64,000 nucleotides of DNA from SIG480 sp045539475 (GTDB lineage Bacteria > Bacillota > Clostridia > Oscillospirales > JAAYXM01): assembly GCA_045539475.1 (NCBI GenBank), contig JAZQFJ010000093.1:8117-72116 (forward strand), read 5' to 3'. Positions 1 through 7,737 of this stretch are shown piece by piece. Under the pieces are notes generated by a model. It was not told the origin of the DNA. It saw only the letters and a program-made list of their open reading frames with translations, and did no database searches. Every line of letters starts with the position of its first letter. Positions within the stretch are counted from its first letter, which is position 1. The translations under genes were made by a program, and so were the position numbers.

Positions 1-158
1 TCAAGCTGTTTTGCAACAAACGCCGCTATCTCTTTTTCGTTTCCATCTGTACCGAAATTTTCAGAATTTATTTTTATAAGCTTCGAAAGGATTTCAAAAA
101 GCCTCTCCTTATTTTCTTCTATGTAGCTTAAAACCTTGCTTTTCATGATGTTATCCAT
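1..158 (-). CDS. M20 family metallopeptidase, N-terminal fragment (runs off window)
   Basis: Only about 52 N-terminal residues lie inside the window; the rest is beyond base 1. The segment reads as an amphipathic helix ending in LFEILSKLIKINSEN, followed by a GNEKEIAAFVAKQL-type helix. This is the usual opening of M20 peptidases (ArgE/DapE/CPG2 group), which use two zinc ions to hydrolyse amide bonds. The metal ligands lie outside the window, so the call rests on the N-terminus alone. The ATG at 158 is preceded by an AGGAG site. A succinyl-diaminopimelate desuccinylase or a di/tripeptidase are equally possible. Confidence 0.6.
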   Translation of the reverse strand, partial: MDNIMKSKVLSYIEENKERLFEILSKLIKINSENFGTDGNEKEIAAFVAKQL

Positions 159-279
159 TTTTTCTTCTCCTCTTTATGTTTATTTTCAATTCTAATCTAA
201 ATTCTTCAAAAAAACCACTACCAAAACGGGATATAAATTAGACAATATGATATAGCAAACAAACGAGGAGCCATTATAT

Positions 280-1488
280 CTACTCGCTTATAAATACCCC
301 TTCGTATTCATAAATATACTTGCCGTCAAGGTACAGTTTCTTCAGCGCTCGCTGAAGGCTTGTATCCTCGGGTATGCTGTTGTAATCAACTTCTTTTGTG
401 TACTGCATTTTGAACACAAAGTTGAAAACGTCAATCCCTTCCGTTTTTCCCGGATAAAGCATATATTTCTTTTGAAACGCAAGGATATTGGAGTTTTCGG
501 AAAGAAATTCACGAAGCTTTGCATCAAGCATCCAGCTATGGCAATGAAATGCTTTATACAGAAACTCCGGATAACAATTTTTAAAAACCTCGCGTGCGCG
601 CGAATAGCTTTCGTCGCACGCCTCTTTTGTAAGCGCACCTTTGTTCGGGATATGCACCGAGAGGATCGGATCGCCCTTTTTTAAAAGTAGCTGCCATTCA
701 CTTTTCGGATATTCCGAAGGCTCAGCTGTGCAGTTCCCTTTTTCATCTGCACGGTGTCCTATAAAACTATCTTCCGTTTCCGTAACATCGGCGCGGAAGC
801 TTTTTTCGTTATCTCTTTCCGGTGGTGTGCCCAAAAGCATGCCGGCAGAATTTATCTTGGCACCGTCAAACAGAACGGCAAGCTTTCCTGCTTTGTTTTC
901 AAGGACAGTAATGTTACTTTCAAGCTCCGGCACCATCTGGAAGCGAAGTCTTCCGATGTTGAGTATTTTTTCATCAACATAAAGCTGCATATGATCAAAA
1001 TACCGCTTAAGGTAGCCCGGTCTTCCGGTGCGTTCCTCGGTGAGATACACGCAGTCTTCAAACTGACGCAAAGTTTGGGAAATAATATCGTCCGGAACTC
1101 CGCGCTTTTCCAAGCTTTTATACAGTTTCGGAATTGCCGTTATAATAACAATAAACGGGAGCAGGTCAAGCTCTGCTTCGTCTCCTTCCGCAAACTCAAA
1201 CTCGCTTATATGCTCCATAAAGCTTTCACGCTTCTGCATTGCGCGATACAGAAACAGCGCATACACAGCAAGAGTTTCCCTTTCAAGTATCTTTTTGGCA
1301 GCGCGCTTTACATCGTCAATACAATTTGAAATGCAGTTTTCAAATGAATTGACGTAATCAATATATTCTGTGCTGAGAAAAAACACACCGTCTTTCCAAT
1401 ACTCCTCAAGGGCACTTGAAAAAATACCCTCAAAGCATTTATCGGGTGTTTTTAAACCAAGGCTTTTAAACAAAGCATTAAAATCCAT
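280..1488 (-). CDS. GNAT-like acyltransferase domain protein (NAT_N/GNAT_C type)
   Basis: A soluble protein of about 400 residues without signal peptide or membrane segment. It resembles the two-part 'acyltransferase domain-containing' proteins of Clostridia: a helical N-terminal half with ITAIPKLYKSLEKRGVP, then a GNAT-like C-terminal half containing VHIPNKGALTKEACDES and FHCHSWMLD. The substrate is unknown and no reaction can be assigned. I prefer the ATG at 1488, which has an AGGA site 8 bases upstream, over the ATG at 1497, where that site touches the start codon. It lies downstream of the Gfo/Idh operon on the same strand, separated by a 277-bp inverted-repeat element, so it may or may not be co-transcribed. 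Confidence 0.6.
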   Translation of the reverse strand: MDFNALFKSLGLKTPDKCFEGIFSSALEEYWKDGVFFLSTEYIDYVNSFENCISNCIDDVKRAAKKILERETLAVYALFLYRAMQKRESFMEHISEFEFAEGDEAELDLLPFIVIITAIPKLYKSLEKRGVPDDIISQTLRQFEDCVYLTEERTGRPGYLKRYFDHMQLYVDEKILNIGRLRFQMVPELESNITVLENKAGKLAVLFDGAKINSAGMLLGTPPERDNEKSFRADVTETEDSFIGHRADEKGNCTAEPSEYPKSEWQLLLKKGDPILSVHIPNKGALTKEACDESYSRAREVFKNCYPEFLYKAFHCHSWMLDAKLREFLSENSNILAFQKKYMLYPGKTEGIDVFNFVFKMQYTKEVDYNSIPEDTSLQRALKKLYLDGKYIYEYEGVFISE

Positions 1489-1510
1489 ACCCGTCATTCC
1501 TATCAGAGTT

Positions 1511-1787
1511 TAAGCCGAGGGGAGCCGAACCCCTCAAGCCTTAAACTTGTTAAATTTTTATACTTTAAATTTGTCCTCCTCGCAAGGCGCCAGCCTTGCT
1601 TCGTCCTTCGCATTTAAATTATTTAAAATTTTCCTGCGTTTAAGGTCGAAGAGTTTAAAAACAAAAATTTCGGATGAAGTACAAAGAAAATTCAAAAATC
1701 ATACTGGCGTATATTTGCAGAATTTTCTGCAGTAGTTCGCTGAAATTATGTTTTTAAACCTTAAGGTGTTCGTCTCCCCTCGGCTTA
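1511..1787. repeat. Inverted-repeat element (MITE-like) between two genes
   Basis: The ends are near-perfect inverted copies: TAAGCCGAGGGGA at 1511-1523 and its complement at 1775-1787. The similarity continues inward for roughly 30 bases with a few mismatches, through GAAC and a TTAAA block. The interior is AT-rich and carries a GCAAGGC/GCCTTGC hairpin near 1582-1600. No transposase is encoded. The right end lies inside the Gfo/Idh gene and supplies its last residues (KPRGDEHLKV) and stop codon. It looks like a non-autonomous element or an intergenic repeat, but no second copy is present in this window to prove it. Confidence 0.5.
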
Positions 1788-2854
1788 ACCGTCTTTCCTG
1801 TTGCAATGCTTTCATAAACTGCGTTCATTGCTTCAATCGTTCTCTTATGCCATTTGAGATTTATAAGCGGAGTTTTGTTATTTCTGATGTTGTCAACAAA
1901 CTCGTCGATAAGACCAACCCACTCGTCAAAATATGTGTACTGAACGGTATAGCGGTCATTCGGGCATCCGTTGTGGTATACATTTGGACCAAAGCAATCC
2001 GCCATAACAGTTCCCTTTTCACCGTTAAGAGTGATGTTTACTTCCATACGCTTCGGGAAAACTTCCCAACCGGGACCCGGAACAGGAAGGCGCTCTTCCA
2101 TCTTTGACCATGACGGGTCAAGAGAGAAAATCGTGCCATCCTTCATTCTTCCGATAACGGAAAGCATATCCTCTTCCTCAATATCAGGACGGATGTTCGG
2201 AGCGACTTCTGCATAAATGCTCTCAAAGTCGCTTCCGGTCATATGCCTTATCATATCAAAAATGTGCGGATGGTCGCAGAGTGCGCCGCCGCGGAAGCGG
2301 GAATCTCCGTCTTTTATGCTTACGCGCTTGCCGTAGCTCTTTTCCGGAACGCCCTGCCACGGAAATGCCCATACGGGAGAAAGGGTTATGTTTGTTGCAT
2401 TGAATGACTTAATCTTTCCGATTTCGCCGTTTTTGACAAGCTCTTTAAGTCTTGCGATGACGGGGTTATAATGCATTTCAAGCTCTATCTGACAAACGAG
2501 GTTATTTTCGTCAACGAGCTTTATCATCTCGTCATATTGATCCATATCAAAGGTCGGAATCTTCATGGAAAGAATATGAATTCCGCGCTCTGCGCAAAGC
2601 TTCATCTGGCGAAGATGGTCGCTGTTTTCGCTGGCAAGAACAACAGCTTCAATCTCAGGATGTGCATCAAGCATTTCAAGCTCGCTGTCGTAGCACGGAA
2701 TACCATCAACGCTGTTAAGGAAGATTTTCTTTACATCATCATTTGCCGTTGATACTGCAACCCAATCAAGCTTCGGGTTTTCTTTGAGCACCTGATAATA
2801 TTTTCTCGTATGTCCGTGAGTCATACTCATCATAGCAATCTTTAAAGGCTTCAT
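1754..2854 (-). CDS. Gfo/Idh/MocA family oxidoreductase
   Basis: NAD(P)-dependent dehydrogenase of 366 residues, about the usual length for the family. It opens with an atypical Rossmann strand (LKIAMMSMTHGH) where family members usually have a GxGxxG-like turn. Then come the EAVVLASENSDHLRQM segment and the catalytic-domain MKIPTFDM segment, at the position of the family's EKP motif but without its Lys-Pro. The C-terminal half is the alpha/beta substrate domain (GGALCDHPHIFDMIRHMTG). Such enzymes oxidise or epimerise sugars, inositols and related polyols. It is the last gene of the operon, starting 2 bases after the preceding stop codon. The degenerate EKP motif leaves the exact chemistry open. 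The C-terminus is contributed by an inverted-repeat end. Confidence 0.8.
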   Translation of the reverse strand: MKPLKIAMMSMTHGHTRKYYQVLKENPKLDWVAVSTANDDVKKIFLNSVDGIPCYDSELEMLDAHPEIEAVVLASENSDHLRQMKLCAERGIHILSMKIPTFDMDQYDEMIKLVDENNLVCQIELEMHYNPVIARLKELVKNGEIGKIKSFNATNITLSPVWAFPWQGVPEKSYGKRVSIKDGDSRFRGGALCDHPHIFDMIRHMTGSDFESIYAEVAPNIRPDIEEEDMLSVIGRMKDGTIFSLDPSWSKMEERLPVPGPGWEVFPKRMEVNITLNGEKGTVMADCFGPNVYHNGCPNDRYTVQYTYFDEWVGLIDEFVDNIRNNKTPLINLKWHKRTIEAMNAVYESIATGKTVKPRGDEHLKV

Positions 2855-2856
2855 AA

Positions 2857-3549
2857 TTACATTACCTCTCTTTCGCCGCTAAGTGCGGATTTCTTTGCCA
2901 TCTCAACAAGCTTACAAAGATTTTCGTCCGCGGAAAGCATTTCATCGGAAGTGTTGTTCTGAGCAACGGAGAACGCCGCTCTTACAATTGCAATTTCATC
3001 TATTGAGAGACCGTAAAGCTCAAAATCAACATCAGTATATTTCTTGTTCGCGCTGCCGAACACATAAATTGAATCCTGCTTTAGCTGTGCATCAACGACA
3101 ACATCGCAGGCGATACCGCGCTGTGAAATAATCTCATGCTTATCCTTTTCGATTTCGCCTTTTGCAAGTGTAGCCGAAATTTCAATCGTGCAAACAACGC
3201 CATCCTCGGTTGTTGCAATGGAGTTCATTACATTGCCATTTTCCATAACGGTTATGGATTTTATTTTTCTCTGCAATATAAACTGGCAGAGGTCAAGCTC
3301 ACGGTAAAGTGCTTCATAAAGGTCTTTTCCGCTCTCAACTATTCTTGCAACGCGCATTACGCTTACACCGACAAGTGTGCCGTTGTTTACGATATTTTTA
3401 AGCTCGACAAATCTTCTTTCACTTCTGTGCGAAAGAATCGGAATTTCTTTTCCGTCGATTACAACTGTTTTTTTATCTTTTAATACTGCTTTTTTCTCTA
3501 CCGAATACTTTTCGAGCAGAAAATCAAGCTTTTCCTGAAGTTTATTCAT
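2857..3549 (-). CDS. Unrecognised operon protein, possibly related to Gfo/Idh C-terminal domains
   Basis: A 230-residue soluble protein I do not recognise. It begins with a charged helical segment (about residues 1-30). Helices follow around YEALYRELDLCQFIL, then a run of beta strands (about 105-170, starting ITVMENGNVMNSIATTED) and a helical tail. The order of helix and mixed sheet recalls the substrate domain of Gfo/Idh dehydrogenases without the nucleotide-binding half; that is only an inference. It sits directly upstream of a Gfo/Idh gene (2-base gap) and 19 bases after a SIS gene, so it is part of the operon. No signal peptide or membrane segment. It could be a partner subunit of the dehydrogenase. 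Confidence 0.55.
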   Translation of the reverse strand: MNKLQEKLDFLLEKYSVEKKAVLKDKKTVVIDGKEIPILSHRSERRFVELKNIVNNGTLVGVSVMRVARIVESGKDLYEALYRELDLCQFILQRKIKSITVMENGNVMNSIATTEDGVVCTIEISATLAKGEIEKDKHEIISQRGIACDVVVDAQLKQDSIYVFGSANKKYTDVDFELYGLSIDEIAIVRAAFSVAQNNTSDEMLSADENLCKLVEMAKKSALSGEREVM

Positions 3550-3568
3550 TATTGACAGCTCCTTTTCT

Positions 3569-4318
3569 TTAAAGCATTTTTACTCTTGGTCTGTATTTTT
3601 CAAGATATTTTGCGTTCTTTTCATCGCCGCCCGGTGTGTTTGCACTCGACCATACAGGAGGTGTGATACCTCGGTCGATGCACTGCTTGACGGTTTCGAT
3701 TTCAAGAAGGTGCGCTATGTAGAAGTCAATGATATTTGATACCGGTGCGATAGGCGTGTCAAGCCCCGGAACATTTACAACAGCATCACCGACAGGGTTG
3801 AAGTCCTCAATGCAGACATCTGCATAGTCAAAAAGGTTTTTCTTGTTCGGGTGGCGGATGAAATGATCCTCCGGCATTTCCTTCTGCCACGCCTCACTTG
3901 ATACAGCGATAATCTTGACTCCGCGCTTCTTTGCCTCTTCCGCCGCGTCAATCGTCGCAGGATTGATACCGATGTTGTGGAAGATGATGAGAACATCGTC
4001 CTTTTGCAAATCATAATATTTTAAAATTGCACTGCCGTAGTTTACTGTTCTTTCAAGCTCAAGATATTTAAGTGCCTGATTGAATACAGAAAGACCTGTT
4101 TCCATAATCGGGTTGATGCAGGAAAGACCTCCTGCGCGGAAGAACATCTCGCCAACCGGAAGGGTTGTATGTCCGCCGCCGCCGAAAACGTTGATAAGAC
4201 GGTCGTTTGCGATTGCATCGCACATAAGCGATGCTGCCGCTTTGATATTCTCGGACTGAGTGCTGTTTACCTGCTCGAAATTTTTGAGCAAGCTTTCAAA
4301 ATATCCGAAATCATTCAT
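3569..4318 (-). CDS. SIS domain (sugar isomerase-type) protein, first of two
   Basis: A 249-residue single SIS-domain protein. SIS domains bind phosphosugars; members include isomerases, deaminases and regulators. Visible marks are the glycine-rich NVFGGGGHTTLPVGEMFFRA loop (about residues 44-63), the DVLIIFHNIGINPATIDAAE segment where classical members have a SxSG loop, and a helical C-terminus. Here the usual serines of the second loop are replaced (HNIG), so substrate binding may differ. It resembles the UPF0309/sugar isomerase-domain group. It overlaps the PfkB kinase gene by 8 bases, and a second SIS protein lies three genes upstream. The two share architecture but are clearly diverged, suggesting distinct steps or a heteromeric complex. 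Confidence 0.75.
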   Translation of the reverse strand: MNDFGYFESLLKNFEQVNSTQSENIKAAASLMCDAIANDRLINVFGGGGHTTLPVGEMFFRAGGLSCINPIMETGLSVFNQALKYLELERTVNYGSAILKYYDLQKDDVLIIFHNIGINPATIDAAEEAKKRGVKIIAVSSEAWQKEMPEDHFIRHPNKKNLFDYADVCIEDFNPVGDAVVNVPGLDTPIAPVSNIIDFYIAHLLEIETVKQCIDRGITPPVWSSANTPGGDEKNAKYLEKYRPRVKML

Positions 4319-5153
4319 TTTTCATTTTCTCCTCTATTTCTTTTCTTGTTGGAATTGAGCTTAGTACATACTTTTTCGTAACACTTAAACCGGACGCTAC
4401 TACTGCATATTTACAAGCGGTTTTCACGTCCATTCCCTCTGCAAAGCAGACTGCAAGCACACCGTTAAAGGTGTCTCCTGCACCTGTGGTGTCAAGAGCA
4501 TCCACTTTTAAGCTTTCAATAAACATTTCATCGTTTATACTGCATCCACGGCTACCGAGCGTTGTTATGCAGTTTTGAAATCTGCTTATATCTATCGCCT
4601 GTCGCTCCTGCTCATTGGGTGTTATTGCGAACACGCTTTCTGCAATATCATCCGAAATTTGCCTGATTGGTGCGGGGTTTAAGATTACTTTTACATTGTG
4701 CATTTTCGCAAGCTTCACCGCTGCTTCGTTTACTTCTGCAGGCACTTCGTGTTGCAGAAGCAGTACATCGCTTTCTGCTATTTCGCTTTCAAAAGCAAGA
4801 ACATCCTCCGGTGATAGCTCTGCGGCGCGGTAAACCGTAACACGATTTTCTCCGTGCTTATCGGTAAGGATACACGCAAAGGTTGTTTTTTTATCCTTTG
4901 TTTTGAATATGCCTTTGATGTTGTTTTCCTTTGCACACTGTCTGCACTTTTCACCGTCGCGATCATCACCTATTGCAGTAAGAAATGAAACCTCTGCTCC
5001 CATTCGTGATGCGGCAATTGCCTGGTTTATGCCTTTGCCGCCGATTTCCTCATAAGCGCTTTCGGCAGCGAGAGTTTCACCGTTCTCGTGAAAATGGTCA
5101 ACGTTCATAAATATTGAGTTTCCGCAAATGCCGATAACCGATATTTTTGCCAT
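4311..5153 (-). CDS. PfkB family carbohydrate kinase (ribokinase-like)
   Basis: A cytoplasmic ATP-dependent sugar or nucleoside kinase of 280 residues. It has the N-terminal GGKGINQAIAASRMGAEVSF signature (about 39-58), the internal NPAPIRQI and ITPNEQE segments, and the C-terminal DTTGAGDTFNGVLAV motif with the catalytic aspartate (about 226-240). Ribokinase and fructokinase share this layout; the substrate cannot be read from the sequence. The ATG at 5153 is chosen because GGAGTG lies 6 bases upstream; an in-frame GTG at 5162 overlaps that site. It is translationally coupled to the following SIS gene (8-base overlap), so its product may be the phosphosugar handled by the SIS proteins. Confidence 0.85.
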   Translation of the reverse strand: MAKISVIGICGNSIFMNVDHFHENGETLAAESAYEEIGGKGINQAIAASRMGAEVSFLTAIGDDRDGEKCRQCAKENNIKGIFKTKDKKTTFACILTDKHGENRVTVYRAAELSPEDVLAFESEIAESDVLLLQHEVPAEVNEAAVKLAKMHNVKVILNPAPIRQISDDIAESVFAITPNEQERQAIDISRFQNCITTLGSRGCSINDEMFIESLKVDALDTTGAGDTFNGVLAVCFAEGMDVKTACKYAVVASGLSVTKKYVLSSIPTRKEIEEKMKNE

Positions 5154-5168
5154 ATGAAGCACTCCATT

Positions 5169-5837
5169 TTAACCGAATTCTTCAGAAGAAACAAACTTTT
5201 CTTCGATTTTCGAAACCACATCTTCTTTTCTGCATTCAAGAAGCCACTTAAAAGGTTCCGGATTGCTATACACATACGTCCATGAACTGTGTCCATATTC
5301 ATCAAGAATCGTAAGCTTTGCGCTTCCGCCTGCTCTGTTTATCGCATCGGTCATCTTAATGCTTTCTTCGCACAGCACAATGTCATCAAGCTTTCCGTGA
5401 AATGCCCATACCGGAATACTCTTCATTCTTTCCGTACCCCAGTATATTCCACCACCACAGATGGGAATTGCCGCGGCATACAGCTCAGGATCTGATCTGA
5501 GCATCTGCCACACAGCATATGCACCCATACTTGCACCTACGAGATATAGCCTTGATTTATCGGTATTCTTATTCTCACTCACAAAGCGAGCGAAACGGCG
5601 GACGCTCTCAAATATATCAAACCATGTATCTTCGCTACACAGAGGGGCATATATTATCGCCTCTTTAAGCAATATGTTATGGTCTTTGAAAAACGGGTTT
5701 TTCGACAGCTTTTCGATGTTATCCCCTCGAGTTCCTGCACCGTGCATAAAGATAACCGTGGGATATCTCTCAGTTTCTTTGAATCCAAGAGGTTTTGAAA
5801 CAATATATCTGATATTATCAAACTGCAAAACAATCAT
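5169..5837 (-). CDS. Alpha/beta hydrolase, esterase-like (PHB depolymerase/dienelactone hydrolase type)
   Basis: A 222-residue cytoplasmic serine hydrolase. The oxyanion-side HGAG motif is near residue 32, the nucleophile elbow GASMG gives Ser103, followed by PICGGG. The acid is Asp151 in HGKLDD and the base His183 in GHSSW, so the catalytic triad is complete. No signal peptide is present, so it acts on an imported or internal ester or on an acylated sugar. It sits 5 bases from the upstream SIS gene and 15 bases before the kinase start, inside the operon. A paralogue of the same length occurs at 38378-39046. The substrate is unknown. Confidence 0.75.
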   Translation of the reverse strand: MIVLQFDNIRYIVSKPLGFKETERYPTVIFMHGAGTRGDNIEKLSKNPFFKDHNILLKEAIIYAPLCSEDTWFDIFESVRRFARFVSENKNTDKSRLYLVGASMGAYAVWQMLRSDPELYAAAIPICGGGIYWGTERMKSIPVWAFHGKLDDIVLCEESIKMTDAINRAGGSAKLTILDEYGHSSWTYVYSNPEPFKWLLECRKEDVVSKIEEKFVSSEEFG

Positions 5838-5842
5838 TTCCT

Positions 5843-6565
5843 TTACAGATGTTTTACCCGCGGAAGATATTTTTTGATAAGTGCCTTGTTGTACTCTGCA
5901 CCGCCGTCAACATTTCCGCTCATATATATCGGAATCTCTGCGCCTCCCCTTGTGGCGAGTTCGGCCGCTTCAAGAAGAACAGAATTCAATATATAGGAGC
6001 TTGCGGCGGTTGAAACACTGCCCATTTTTGTGCCGCATCCCGATATATCCATAACCGCATCGCCGTGTGGTACGCAGTTGTCAATATAGAGGTCTGCACA
6101 CTCATAGAGCATATCCGCGTCCTTTTTATCCGCAAAGTAGGCACTTGATGCAACGGCGATATTTCTTATTCCACGCTCTGTTGCAACCTTTGCCATCTCA
6201 ACTGGAACAGCGTTTTTGCCTGATGTAGATACCGTAATCAGAATATCTTTATCGGTCAGGCAGTATCTTTCAAATATACTTTCCGCAATACCGCTCATTT
6301 TCTCCATCTTGCTACTTTTTGCCGCACCGTTGTGAAGCATCAAATCAGTATCGAGCATTGCGCTGACGTTTGCAAGCCCGCCTGCGCGGTAGAAGCAATC
6401 GAGCGCTATGAGATGAGAATGACCACATCCGAATATGTAGATTATTCCGTCACGCTTTATCGTTTCCGATACCATTTGCGCCGCATAAAGGATTTTATCC
6501 TTCTGTGTTTCCTTTATTTTGTCCAACACGGAAGTTATTCTTTCAAGATAATCTTCAAAAATCAT
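5843..6565 (-). CDS. SIS domain (sugar isomerase-type) protein, second of two
   Basis: A 240-residue SIS protein with the phosphosugar-binding loop IYIFGCGHSHLIALDCFYRA (about 42-61). The second loop DILITVSTSGKNAVPVEMA (about 107-125) holds the classical STSG residues missing from its neighbour at 3569-4318. It resembles the UPF0309 family, close to N-acetylmuramic acid 6-phosphate etherase-like and phosphoheptose isomerase-like folds. It overlaps the upstream TIM-barrel gene by 4 bases (ATGA), a sign of coupled translation. With one conserved and one altered SIS protein in the same operon, a division into catalytic and binding subunits is possible, though not shown. Confidence 0.78.
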   Translation of the reverse strand: MIFEDYLERITSVLDKIKETQKDKILYAAQMVSETIKRDGIIYIFGCGHSHLIALDCFYRAGGLANVSAMLDTDLMLHNGAAKSSKMEKMSGIAESIFERYCLTDKDILITVSTSGKNAVPVEMAKVATERGIRNIAVASSAYFADKKDADMLYECADLYIDNCVPHGDAVMDISGCGTKMGSVSTAASSYILNSVLLEAAELATRGGAEIPIYMSGNVDGGAEYNKALIKKYLPRVKHL

Positions 6566-7593
6566 TTTTTCAAAACTCTCTTATAGTTTCTTCCAATGTT
6601 ATCCCAAAGCTCGATCGGGTCTTTTGCGGCAACAGATGTGCCGTAACCGCCGCGGTATGTCCACGTTGCAAGGCGGTCAACACCGAAGTCTTCATACATA
6701 TCGACAACCTTGTCTATCTGCTTAAAGTCATCGGGACGCTTGTTATATCCCATAAGCCAGCGCTCGGACTCTTTTCCGTATTTCTTTGCAATTGCAACGG
6801 TTCTCTCGGTAATCTCGCGGAAGAACTTTTCCGGAAGATCCCAGTTGATGATAGTTGTTGAGAAAACGTCGAAGTACGGGCACGCACCGACCATTTCCCA
6901 GTTGTCATAGCCGCGAAGCTCTGTTACATAATAAGAATTGAGCGTTGCGTGGACGCAACAGGTAATCTCAAGGTTCGGGTTGAGCTCTTTAAGTGCCTTT
7001 GATGTATCTGAAAGTGTGAAGAGAGCTTCACGCCAACGGAACTGCTTTACGTCGTCGTTCATAAATTTCGGCATCTCATAGCCATAGTATTCCTCAAACT
7101 TCTTCATACACTCCGGGCAACGGCAAGCCCAGTCATCACCCGCGCCGCCCGTGATGGATGCGTATGACTTCGGGTATGCATAATGCGGCTCGTCCCAGAA
7201 AAAGCCGTCAACCTCTGTTTCACGCGCAAGACGCAGGCAAATGTTTTTGAAATAATCGCGGAAGGAATTTGTGTTAAAGCAAGCGGCATTGAGTACCTCG
7301 CCTGTGTATGCAGAAACCTGACGGTGGTGAATGTTGTTCTGAAGGAAAAGGCTTACCTGCTCGCCACCGAAGTATTTACCGATACCCCATGTGTCTGCGA
7401 TAACGCGAAGTCCGAGCTCGTGTGCTGTCTTTACGATGTTGTTGATATTCGGCAACCAGAAGTCTATATCGAATTCTGTGATTGCGAGAATGACTGTATC
7501 ACAACCGTGCTCTATCATTTCCTTGAAGTCTTCTTTTGCGTGTTCTACATAGTTTAAGCCATAATAGCTTACTGCTGTGTGTTTAATTGCCAT
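6562..7593 (-). CDS. Predicted TIM-barrel protein, possible glycoside hydrolase
   Basis: A 343-residue protein beginning the operon. It reads as alternating strands and helices of a (beta/alpha)8 barrel: DTVILAITEFDIDFW (about 32-46), LGLRVIADTW, VDGFFWDEPHYAY (about 129-141), ITCCVHATLNSYYV and DRLATWTYRGGYG. The acidic pair in FFWDEP lies where family-A glycosidases place an active-site acid. A Cys cluster (CRCPEC, 157-162) could bind a metal, as in some beta-galactosidase-like enzymes. There is no signal peptide, so a cytoplasmic oligosaccharide or glycoside substrate is likely. I do not recognise the exact family; hydrolase is an inference. Confidence 0.55.
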   Translation of the reverse strand: MAIKHTAVSYYGLNYVEHAKEDFKEMIEHGCDTVILAITEFDIDFWLPNINNIVKTAHELGLRVIADTWGIGKYFGGEQVSLFLQNNIHHRQVSAYTGEVLNAACFNTNSFRDYFKNICLRLARETEVDGFFWDEPHYAYPKSYASITGGAGDDWACRCPECMKKFEEYYGYEMPKFMNDDVKQFRWREALFTLSDTSKALKELNPNLEITCCVHATLNSYYVTELRGYDNWEMVGACPYFDVFSTTIINWDLPEKFFREITERTVAIAKKYGKESERWLMGYNKRPDDFKQIDKVVDMYEDFGVDRLATWTYRGGYGTSVAAKDPIELWDNIGRNYKRVLKK

Positions 7594-7628
7594 TTTTATC
7601 TCTCCTTATAGTTGTGGACGTTTACTTT

Positions 7629-7657
7629 ATTATATATCCGTCGGAGCTACAAGTAAA
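7629..7657 (-). promoter_or_regulatory. Promoter of the double-SIS operon
   Basis: On the minus strand a TTTACT -35 (7652-7657) and a perfect TATAAT -10 (7629-7634) are separated by 17 bases. The expected start lies near 7622, giving a leader of about 30 bases before the ATG at 7593, which is preceded by AAGGAGAG. Confidence 0.6.
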
Positions 7658-7663
7658 CTCACG

Positions 7664-7694
7664 TTTCGCAACAAAAAGGTGGATTTTTCGCAAC
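7664..7694. promoter_or_regulatory. Candidate AraC-type operator: two direct repeats
   Basis: TTTCGCAAC occurs at 7664-7672 and again at 7686-7694. The 22-base offset is two helical turns, the arrangement bound by AraC-family activators. The pair lies between the two divergent promoters, just upstream of both -35 boxes, so the adjacent AraC protein could control both directions. Confidence 0.5.
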
Positions 7695-7701
7695 TTAATC
7701 A

Positions 7702-7730
7702 TTGACAAGCAGATTATAAAATGGTAAGAT
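7702..7730 (+). promoter_or_regulatory. Promoter of the AraC regulator, start point at the start codon
   Basis: TTGACA (7702-7707), 17-base spacer, TAAGAT (7725-7730). The predicted transcription start falls at about 7736-7738, which coincides with the GTG at 7738, leaving no room for a Shine-Dalgarno site. Confidence 0.6.
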
Positions 7731-7737
7731 AAAAACG

